Positions 56,467 through 64,000 of a stretch of 64,000 nt of DNA are shown here, in pieces. The DNA comes from Prinia subflava (lineage: Eukaryota; Chordata; Aves; Passeriformes; Cisticolidae). The DNA lies in the NCBI RefSeq assembly GCF_021018805.1, contig NC_086258.1, positions 7,417,081 through 7,481,080 of the forward strand, given 5' to 3'. The position numbers and the translations under genes were made by a program. Below the pieces are notes generated by a model. It searched no databases. It was not told where the DNA came from and worked only from the letters and a program-made list of their open reading frames with translations. The first letter of the stretch is position 1. Each line of letters opens with the position of its first letter.

Positions 56467-57151
56467 TCAATCTCGGACCTCTTTGTAGTTCTTATCCACC
56501 GTGGAAAAACGTATGAGGCGGATTTCGGGGGGCTTTGGCTTCCTGTCATCCCATATATACTCCGGGGACAGCAGCTTGGAGGGTTTGTGGTTCAAGAAGT
56601 GCCTGTTGAGGTGACTCTCCTCCTGCCAGGCTGCCATGATCCCGTTGGCTTTGTCTGCCAGGATGGTCATGTGGCACGTCCTGGTGAACTCGTAGACTTT
56701 CTCCACCGAGCCTCCAAACACGGCTCCTCCGTAGTAGAAATCCCCTTCCCCCTGGGGGATGAAGGCAGCTGAGGAGCTCCTCCTCTCGTAAGGGAACTGC
56801 TCCCGTGGGACATTGAAGTAGCCGGGGTGGATGGCTGCCACCGTGTCCCCCAGGGTCTCGGGGCCCCAGGGGCCGTGGAACACCATGTCGATGTCCAGGC
56901 AGAAGAGGTACTGCACCTGGCGGTGGCTCACCTCGGCCACGTGCCGGCTGATGGCCTCCATCCTGCGCATGGAGATCTCCTGCCAGCTGGAGAATTTCTG
57001 GATGGGGACGGTGACCAGCGTGCGGCCGGGGCGCAGCGGGGCGCGGGGCACGGCGCTGGGGGTGTCTGTGAAGATGTAATAATTCACCCGGTAACCTCTC
57101 AGGAAATGCTGCTCTGCCGAGGCCAGGAAGCGCCGCACGAACCGCGTGTAC
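56467..57151 (-). CDS. GBGT1: GBGT1 last exon, most of the catalytic domain
   Basis: The acceptor TGTTTGCAG precedes G TAC ACG CGG; 227 codons run to TGA at 56467. It carries the FTDTP nucleotide-binding segment, [10 protein letters not shown], the DxD motif, the donor-selecting GGAVFGG loop and the ESHLN acceptor/catalytic region, ending KEVRD. One large terminal exon for the catalytic domain is the family-6 norm. Confidence 0.96.
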
Positions 57152-60100
57152 CTGCAAACACCGTGGGCTGTGAGACAGATTCTGAAGCTTTGAGAAAAGC
57201 TGAGGTTACAGTTAGCAATAGATGTTGCTGATTTAGCTGAAATGAATAGATGAGCTTTGCTGGAATCAGTTAAAAGTTAGAGGATGGTTAAAAGAAACTG
57301 GATTTAAGATCAGCTACCGCGGATTTAATAACTCATTGGTTGTCAAACAGAGAAACCAATCAATACAACACCAGACCTCCTGTTTCCAGAAACCACTGAA
57401 ATAGTCCTGGAAAACAGGAAACAGGGAGTTCTACCATCCATCAATCACATCTGCATTGAAAAGGTTGAAAGTTTAGAATGAGGAAGACTCGTTTTACTTC
57501 CTCCTTTTGGTGACCACTCCTCACAAAAGGACCCCCGACCCATTTCAGGGAACAATCTACGCATGCCCAACAACCTTTGTGTCAATTAGCACAGAGTGGA
57601 GAAGAGGAAGTGACAGGAGTATGAATATGCATTTGTATTTCGTGTATTCAACATTTTTGTAAATAAAAGGCTTTGTAATGACCTGTGATCTTTGCAGTGC
57701 GCATTAGGGAGTGATCGCACACAATAACCATACACTTTCTGACTTTAACTGTTAGAGAGTTGAATATTGATATTAGATCAATATTCATATTTTAATAAAT
57801 CAGGCAGCACAGCGGGGATGGTGAGGGCCTTCCCTGCACAGGGACTGTTTGCAAGGGTGTGGGGTAGAGCCAAAGGGGAACGGCCTTCAGCTGAAGGAGG
57901 GCAGGGGTGGGTCAGATATGAGGAAGGGAATCTCCCCTGCCATGGTTTGCCCAGAGATATTTTTGGGCCTGAGAGATTTTAGCCTGCTGGTAGCTGCTAA
58001 CTCATTTACCAAGGGAAAATTTTCTTAGGAAACCTTCTTCCCAAAGCAGTCTTGGCAAAACAACTATCCTTTCCCCCAAAAAAAATCTTTCTCCAGGTGG
58101 TGTTCTGCCTTTCTGGTTCTCAGAGAAAAACATTTTGGCTGTTTCTCTAGCTTAAACAATGGGATTGGGGAGGTGTAAATGTTCACCAATTAAGTCTGTA
58201 TCGGAACACCTTATAAAATTAGACAATTAAAGCCTTTTTATGCCTTTTGCCTTCTGAAATATTTCGGGTCTCTTGTCTTTTGTTCGTGTCCTGCAGCGAC
58301 ACAGAGCAGCTGTGGCTGCCCCATCCCTGGAGCTGTCCAAGGACAGGTTGATGCAGCCTGGCCCAGTGGGAGGTGTCCCTGCTCATGGAAGGAGAGGAAT
58401 TTTAAGGTCCCTTCCAACCCAACCCATTCAGGGATTCCGAGGGGATGCGTGGTGGATTATGAAGGGCACATTAGTGAATGCAAGGCAAGGAGTGAGGAGA
58501 GCTCACTGATCATCTCTGCTAAAATCCACACACCACACGTGCAGCAGGTGTAGTGGAGGATGAGGAATAAGTGGATTATCCCCATTTTGACCAGCTCTGA
58601 TTCCCAAGCCACCTGCTAATTCTAAAAATATACTGCCCAAACCTCAGGTGTTGTCATCCCGTGGGCTTGTGTGATTCCAGACACACTACAAGGGCACAAA
58701 CCCCCCTATAAATTGGGAAAAAATCCAGGAAAAGGGAAGCCAAAATCATTTCCCCAGAGGAAGGGCATCACCCCAAGACCTGTGTCCACTGAGTGCTCCC
58801 CTTACTTTCCAAGAGCAAAGGCTGTCACCCCTATGGTGAGGTTCAGGGGTCTGTAGGCACTGTCCAGGATCTCAGGATCAAAGGTCCCTTCCCAGACGAT
58901 GGGGGCCAGCCAAGGTGTGACTGTCAGCACATCCTGGCGCCTGAAGGGGACAAAAACCAGAAATGTTAATGAAATGTAACTGCTCCTGTTGGTTTCCAGG
59001 CCAGTAAATGGGGAAGAAGCACGAAAAAAGCAGCTGGAAGAGTGAGGGAATCAGCATTAATTCGCCATGGAGGGTATTAGCCTCAGATATTTTCTCCCTG
59101 CACTCTCATTAGAGGTTACAGAGCATGGATATTTCAATTCCTGGGCTGAAATTAAGCACTTTAACACATCAGCAAAAACCTGAGGATCTGCTAAAATCTC
59201 ATTTAAGGACTTTTCTGCTGAGGAGAGTTTAATGACCACTGAACTCTCAGAATGGGAATCTGTGCCTATTTGCTATCAGCCTGATCCAGATTAAAACACA
59301 AGTAATAATAATATGAAAATTACTATAAAAATATACCCCATTGCTGTGTTATTAGAACACAGCTTGCAACATGACAGCTTATTTTCCCAGTATTTATATA
59401 TAGCTCCAACATATTCAGATATCATTTAAAATGCTGTATGGGAGCCAGCATTCAAAAATGTAACAAAGTTAGGAAAAAATCCTTAATCTCCTATGAGGGA
59501 AGTGGAAATACTGAAAATAAATGCAGCAGAGTCTGATTCTGCCCCATTACAGCTCTGCAATGCTGTTTCAATTTGCTGCTTTGTTTTCAGTGTTTCATTC
59601 TTACCTTTTTGATTTTAAAAGATGTCATTTATGGTGGAATTCACCCCAGCCTGCTCACGTTTGCTCCAGAGCAGGGGCTGGAGCCCTGTGCTAATGGAAT
59701 TTGTCACACACAGCATGTGGCCACACCTGGGGGCTGCCAGGCTCCCACCTGACACAGTTCCAAGGCAAAACAGCACCAGAACCAAACTGGGGGAGCTGTG
59801 GGGAGCCCTGGAGCTTCAGGCAGCAGATCCAGTCAGATCCTCCAGCCCAAATCTAATGCTTTCAGTCTGAGAGGATACAAGAATTGCAGTTTGACTCCTT
59901 CCTCCAGCAACACATGTGATTGAAAGATTAAATTAGATTAAATTATACAGGAAGAATTTGGGTTGGGGAAAATGTACTAACTGATCTGGTTTTGGGTTGA
60001 TTATCTTTGCTTTTTTTTGGAGAGAGAAGGAAACATGCATGTTCACTTCTCTAAGCTTTTTAAATTTCATTTTAAAGGGCTGCCCTGGGTTTCCCAATGA

Positions 60101-63100
60101 GTCATGGTCATCCTCTCAGTGCCAGTGAACTCCTTGCAGATGACACAGAGCACGAAAAGCTTCAAGATTCTCCCCTCCTTTAGCCCAGTATATACCAGCT
60201 GATTTAGCCCAGAAATTTATTCCAATATGGAAGAGATACTCAGACTGAGCACATCCTGAATACGTGGGGGAAATAATACATATATATGTGTGTGTGTGTA
60301 CCTACAGGGTGTGTTTGTTAACATGCAAAAGAATGTGGTTGTTGAAGGTGAACTGCTCCAGATAAAAGTCAGCACACAGGAGCAGGGCCAGAGGAGGCTG
60401 GGACAACCTGAGCAGCACAGAGGGGTTGTCCAAGCCACTTTTTACTGCCACTGCTGTCCCAAATCTTCCTTAAACTCCCTGCTTTGGCTGTGTCTCAGAG
60501 ATTGGTCTGTGTTTGCTGAAACCACTACTGAAGATCACACAGCACCTGATTTTTTTTGCCCTGAAATGGGTTCAAAGCTCTTCCACAGCTCCAGAAGGTA
60601 TTACAGATATTGCAGATATTGTAGATATTGCAGATATTGTAGATATTGCAGATATTACAGATATTACAGATATTACAGGTATTACAGATCTCCCATCTCA
60701 AAAAGATTCCTGGCCACGACAGTGTGTGTGTGTGCTAATGTAATAACCGGAAATTAACAGTAAATGTGTTAATAAGTGTACAGTAACCAAACCCAACCTC
60801 GGAGCAGCACAGGCAGCTGCTGACACACCCCTGTGGTTGGATTTTCATGGAACAAGGTCCTGCTCAGTGTGCCCCAGGACTCTGCAACTGTGAGTGCTGC
60901 AAAGTGCCCAAACCAAACTCAGCAGAAACAAAGTTCAAACAAAGAAACTTACTTTGGCGCCAGCACTCTTGGCTGCTGATAAAATAATCTGTAAAAAGGA
61001 AGAAATATCCATTGAATAATACATGAATATGCCTGGAAGAGAGGAACAGCAGTTTAAAGGTCAGGAGATAAAAAGCCAGTACTTACTGGGGGAAGAGCTG
61101 GATTAGCTTCTCTTCTGTATATTGGAGTTTCATGGAGCTGCATGATGGGGTGGGAAAGAAAGGGATTGTTATGCTTTTCTTAAAATATCAACCAAGTTTG
61201 GTTTCAGGACCTGCTGCTGCACTGACAGCTCCAGATCCAGCTCCAGATGCTGTGGACACTGCCCTGCCTGGCCCAGGTCAGGCATCACCTGCAGGGCTGC
61301 CAGGCAAGGGGCAGCTTTGGGACAGAACACAACAGGGACAGAGGGATGCTGGCAGCAATCCCAGTCTGGGGGAAAATCAGGGTTTAGAGGTCAAAATCCA
61401 CGTGGGACTGTCAGCAGTGGTGATGTTTGTGCTCCACACCCTGCAAAACTGTTCCTGGTCACCCGGAGGGCTGAACTACCTGAAATAATCACATTTCCTA
61501 CAGCATTCAGAGGAATAAGCACCTGACCAGACACAATGGTTTGGAATGGGCTGGAATAATCAGAAATACCTCCATGAAACATTTTTTTCCCATTTGCATG
61601 GTTTGGTTTTGTTTTTACCAGAGCAGTAGGTCATGGGGAAAGCCATGGCTTGTCATGTCCCAGCTCTGGGGCAGTGTGGCAGTGAGGAGGTCACTGGGGC
61701 CGTGTCCCTGGCCCCTGCACACTGCAAATTCTCTCCTGTGCAGCTCTGGGGGAGCTCCTGGCACCCAGGCTGGGGCAGGTAGAGGAGTTTGCAGCGTGCA
61801 AGGCAGCCCAGAAGCAGCTCCCCTGGGTTTGTCCAGGTCCAGAGCTCGAGTGCTGCCACAAATACACCCATGGAGTGAGGGGAGAGCACAGATCACAGAG
61901 GAACAGGAGCCTGATGAGAACTGGGGGTGATTCCTGACAGTGCCAGAGCTCCTCCTGTGCCTGTTCAGGTCACCTGTCTGGCTGAGGTGTCTGTGGATAC
62001 TCAAAGCACAGTTGTGCCTGTCCAGGGGTGTGATTTCACCCCCATAAGGAAGCTGCATTAACTTTTTAGTCCCTGTGACCCACAGCAAACAAAGCCTCCC
62101 TCACCTGTCCTGCAGGGCAGGCAGGCCCAAACAGCATTGTTAGCTTTTTAAGAGAGTGACTAATTACAGATTTTAAGAGAGTGACTAATTACAGCTTCAT
62201 AAATAAAGAACAAGTGACTTGTTAATCCCTGATTGTGCTGTCAGTGAAGAGCGGGACTGTAGCAATGATCTGTGTTACTCATTAGACACAAAACAAAATA
62301 CTTACAAGATTTCAGGGCAAGGAAGGTAGTAGGGCAGGTAGTGCACTTTTCCCCTCCCAGCTATAGCCCTGTGAGAGCAAGGAAATGTTTTAATGTTTAG
62401 GAGATACTTTAGAATTATTTTATTTAGAATTTATTTAGAATGTTTAATGTTTTAGGAGATATTGAAGGAAACCTTCCTAGGATTTTGCAAGGTCACCTAA
62501 GGACCTGGCAAAGATTCTGAGAGGTAACTCTGGCTAACTCCATTTCTACTTTATTAATTAGAGTAGGATCTGCTGTGTTCACATTTCAACACAATGTCCT
62601 GCTGCTGAGGCAAGATGCAGATACCCACAAGGTGAAAGTACAGAAAACTGCAACATCATTTATATGGGATAACTGATAATCATTTAATAATTAATATTTT
62701 AATATTTAACAGAAATGCCTTATCTCAGATTCCCTTCCAACAACGTTTGAGTTTGCTCCACAGAATCCATAAGTCATTCTCAGTCATCAAAATATTCAGT
62801 TAGAAAATTCTCAGAGTTTGAAAGCAGCAATGTCTGATGGTTACAAAGCTGTCCCTGCTGACACTGGAGTGAGTTGGGACTGTTTGAAGAGACAGATAAT
62901 CACCTCTGCCAAGGCCTGAGCTGAAATGTAACTGGAATATTCTATACTGAAGCATTTTGTGAGTCACTACACTGTTAGCAGCCTGATTTGGACTCAGTTG
63001 CTCTTTCTTCCTCTTTCCCTTAAGGCCTTCTCCCTCTACCAGTGCTCCTTTACCTATTACACAAATTGCTGTTCCTCCTTACAGCTCGACCAGGGGCTTC

Positions 63101-63265
63101 CCATAAAATGCACAGCCTTTATTTTTCTGTTCTGTGAATTTTACCACAGGGTCTACACAGGGTGTTTTAGGTAAGACCAAGCTGGCCAGCAAACGCTTAC
63201 CAGACAACTGCAGCAACAGCACCCAGGCAGAGAAAAGATCCCACCAGCACTTTCCTGGAAATCAT
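56467..63265 (-). CDS. GBGT1: globoside alpha-1,3-N-acetylgalactosaminyltransferase (Forssman synthase)
   Basis: Join the complement of 63201-63265, 62306-62368, 61087-61137, 60953-60988, 58806-58940 and 56467-57151: 344 residues, against 347 in human. It is a Golgi type II membrane enzyme of glycosyltransferase family 6 that adds alpha-1,3-GalNAc to globoside to make the Forssman glycolipid. Visible are a short cytoplasmic tail (MISRK), a signal-anchor helix (about 6-22), a stem, and the catalytic domain from about 73 ([13 protein letters not shown]). It has the Mn-binding DxD motif [10 protein letters not shown] (Asp 203 and 205), [19 protein letters not shown], and [20 protein letters not shown]. 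The wording [13 protein letters not shown] and [11 protein letters not shown] separates it from ABO, GGTA1 and A3GALT2. All junctions are GT/AG with consistent phase. Gly227 and Gln293 equal human 230 and 296, the active-type residues. Reading frame intact. Confidence 0.95.
57225..57722 (+). mobile_element. LTR-like sequence (endogenous retrovirus remnant)
   Basis: About 500 bp starting TGTTGCTGATTTAGC. It has an AATAAA at 57662-57667 followed within about 25 bases by a CA/GT-rich stretch and GCGCATTAGGGAGTGATCGC, a layout like the R-U5 end of bird ERV long terminal repeats. No internal region or coding sequence is present. Boundaries are uncertain and no target-site duplication is obvious. 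It lies in the last GBGT1 intron, antisense to the gene. Confidence 0.45.
57838..57937 (+). mobile_element. CR1 LINE fragment, 5' half (interrupted copy)
   Basis: ACAGGGACTGTTTGCAAGGG, then the CTTCAGCTGAAGGAGGGCAG and TCAGATATGAGGAAGGGAAT blocks of CR1. It breaks off at TCTCCCC, where CR1 normally continues TGTGAGGGTG. Its continuation resumes at 58302. Confidence 0.85.
57938..58301 (+). mobile_element. solo LTR inserted in CR1
   Basis: 364 bp beginning TGCCATGGTTTGCCCAGAG and ending GTGTCCTGCAGCGACA. It has TATAAAA at 58212-58218 and an ATTAAA poly(A)-type signal at 58226-58231, and sits exactly where the CR1 copy is broken. This is the structure of a lone endogenous-retrovirus LTR. No matching target-site duplication is seen, and about 35 bases of CR1 are missing at the junction. 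Non-coding. Confidence 0.75.
58302..58440 (+). mobile_element. CR1 LINE fragment, 3' half (interrupted copy)
   Basis: Resumes with CAGAGCAGCTGTGGCTGCCC, then the CCATCCCTGGAGCTGTCCAA block and AGGTCCCTTCCAACCCAACC, and ends near ATTCAGGGATTC. It is the remainder of the copy started at 57838. Confidence 0.88.
58806..58940 (-). CDS. GBGT1: GBGT1 exon encoding start of catalytic domain
   Basis: The acceptor CCCTTCAG precedes G CGC CAG GAT; the donor is GGA AA|GTAAGG. It encodes [20 protein letters not shown], then [20 protein letters not shown]. Human GBGT1 has [15 protein letters not shown] and [15 protein letters not shown] at this place. Confidence 0.95.
58941..60952 (-). other. GBGT1: GBGT1 intron, about 2 kb
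   Basis: AT-rich single-copy sequence containing the 9-bp array at 60598-60687 and a short TG run near 60280-60300. No exon or mobile element is recognised. Confidence 0.75.
60598..60687. repeat. 9-bp minisatellite, 10 copies
   Basis: Ten 9-base units of the type ATATTACAG, ATATTGCAG and ATATTGTAG with no length change. The GC and GT forms alternate in the first half and the AC form fills the second half, so the array has internal order. It lies in a GBGT1 intron. Confidence 0.97.
60953..60988 (-). CDS. GBGT1: GBGT1 36-bp stem exon
   Basis: The acceptor TTTTTACAG precedes A TTA TTT; the donor is CCA AA|GTAAGT. It encodes [11 protein letters not shown] between the split codons for Gln and Lys. 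Human has YPQPKLLEHR here. Of three frames only this one matches the flanking phases. Confidence 0.88.
61087..61137 (-). CDS. GBGT1: GBGT1 51-bp stem exon
   Basis: The acceptor CATCATGCAG precedes C TCC ATG AAA; the donor is CCC CA|GTAAGT. It encodes [16 protein letters not shown], matching human NMKLHYKREKPFQP. Confidence 0.92.
61138..62305 (-). other. GBGT1: GBGT1 intron, 1.2 kb
   Basis: Single-copy sequence with one feature: a 25-bp tandem duplication TTTTAAGAGAGTGACTAATT-ACAG at 62146-62194. No exon seen. Confidence 0.75.
62146..62194. repeat. 25-bp tandem duplication
   Basis: Two identical 24-base copies of TTTTAAGAGAGTGACTAATT-ACAG separated by one A. Confidence 0.95.
62306..62368 (-). 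CDS. GBGT1: GBGT1 63-bp exon after the membrane anchor
   Basis: The acceptor TCTCACAG precedes G GCT ATA; the donor is ATC TT|GTAAGT. It encodes [20 protein letters not shown]. Human has SYVPYLPCPEIS, which fixes the frame. Confidence 0.92.
62369..63200 (-). other. GBGT1: GBGT1 intron, 0.8 kb
   Basis: AT-rich, no recognisable repeat family. TAATGTTT-AGGAGATA occurs twice near 62389-62462, a local duplication. Confidence 0.75.
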
Positions 63266-63316
63266 CTCTTCTTCTGGAGGAGGAGGAAGAGTGGCTTCTG
63301 AATTCCAGCAGCTCTC
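63201..63316 (-). CDS. GBGT1: GBGT1 exon with the start codon and membrane anchor
   Basis: The acceptor CTTTGCAG is followed by 51 bases and then ATG at 63265; the donor is GTC TG|GTAAGC. From the ATG it encodes [22 protein letters not shown], a basic tail plus a hydrophobic signal anchor like human MHRRRLALGLGFCLLAG. The ATG has G at -3. The 51 bases before it (63266-63316) are in frame and stop-free (ending PPPPEEE), so they may be 5' UTR or an N-terminal extension. Confidence 0.88.
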
Positions 63317-63863
63317 CTGCAAAGAGCAAACATAAAGGAAGGAGGGCTGTAAGTACCTCACTCTAACAATTGATCGTTTCCTCAGAGGAGGATGATGCTT
63401 CTTGGTAGTTTCTCTTTCAGTTTTTCTGAGTGATAAACACGGAGCTCTTCAGACCGTAAGAGCCAGGGCACTGATGAAATGTTCTGAGCAAGTTCTCCAT
63501 TTCAGGGAGCTTTAACCCCAGCTCCAGTGCATGGGGAGCCTTTCTGATTTGCTTCCACTTTCTGTAGATTCCATTTTTTTATCTCAAGCACACACCCCTT
63601 GCAATTGAATCAAATCACGCACCCCAGTGCTATCAGAGAGCTAACACAGTTATCACCTGAGCTGATAAAACTCCACCTTCCCAGTCCAGTAACCACCAGA
63701 GGCACTCCCTGCAAAGATGCCTGTAGGAAAGGTAACCTGAGGTGTGAGACCAGCAAAGAAATATTTCACAATCCTACCGCATGCTGGATAAAGATTAAGC
63801 CAAAGAAATCATTTCCTCTACAACAGCCACGAAAATCAACTTTCCTGAGTGCAGCAGTCTTAC

Positions 63864-63962
63864 CTTAAAAGCCCAAATCAATCTCTTTTTCTGCTCACAG
63901 GAAGCAAAGGTGCCCACAGTGTGAACTTTGGTCCCTGTGACGAACACAAAATGCATTTGCAT
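63864..63962 (-). other. GBGT1: candidate GBGT1 upstream exon
   Basis: Minus-strand sequence ending in a good donor, TTTAAG|GTAAGA. An ATG at 63962 opens 33 codons that end in phase 0 at this donor and would read straight into the in-frame 51 bases before the GBGT1 start. The ATG context is weak and there is no protein similarity to known GBGT1. It is most likely 5' UTR if it is an exon at all. Confidence 0.3.
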
Positions 63963-64000
63963 GGGGCCTCCAAAGGCGTTACAGGCACATTAATTGTTAT

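Noticed and set aside
56546..57157. 203-codon minus-strand frame overlapping the last GBGT1 exon
   Set aside because: Shifted-frame shadow of the glycosyltransferase exon, Pro/Leu/Gly-rich without similarity.
56467..63265. Identification as ABO, GGTA1 or A3GALT2
   Set aside because: Key segments ([52 protein letters not shown]) match GBGT1, and the RALGDS neighbour fits GBGT1.

Overview
The window is avian, probably songbird, nuclear DNA. It has large introns, GC-rich CpG-island promoters and GT/AG-spliced vertebrate genes. Its repeats are bird-type CR1 LINE 3' ends, solo-LTR-like endogenous retrovirus remnants and many mini/microsatellites. The bird call rests on the CR1 and LTR types and is an inference; gene identities rest on protein similarity read by eye. 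RALGDS next to GBGT1, both on the same strand, is the order on human 9q34.

Layout, all genes on the minus strand. (1) Positions 1-2590 hold six consecutive internal exons of RALGDS, a guanine-nucleotide exchange factor for RalA/RalB; the rest of the gene runs off the left edge. (2) Positions 2591-50810 are RALGDS intron 1 territory, with three separate candidate first exons: 18277-18456 (the long isoform start), 35756-35878 (a possibly undescribed start) and 50811-50828 (the short MMIDTQ start). Each lies in a CpG island and ends in frame phase 0 at a GTGAGT donor, so any of them can join the same exon 2. (3) Positions 50829-55978 are intergenic. (4) Positions 55979-63316 hold all coding exons of GBGT1, a Golgi family-6 glycosyltransferase (Forssman glycolipid synthase), plus a candidate upstream exon at 63864-63962.

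Most of the rest is repeats. A (GGCACA)n array of about 465 bp starts six bases inside the donor of RALGDS intron 4 and fills most of that intron. A 20-bp array (16-17 copies) and a 40-bp array (8 copies) lie in intron 1, and a 9-bp array lies in a GBGT1 intron. CR1 copies are at about 17.8, 23.1, 43.2 and 57.8 kb; the last is split by a solo LTR.

Functionally the two genes are unrelated: one links Ras to Ral signalling in the cytosol, the other builds a terminal GalNAc on globo-series glycolipids in the Golgi. The most informative coding result is that GBGT1 here carries Gly and Gln at the two positions whose change silenced the human enzyme, so it is predicted to be active. I found no wholly new multi-gene system.
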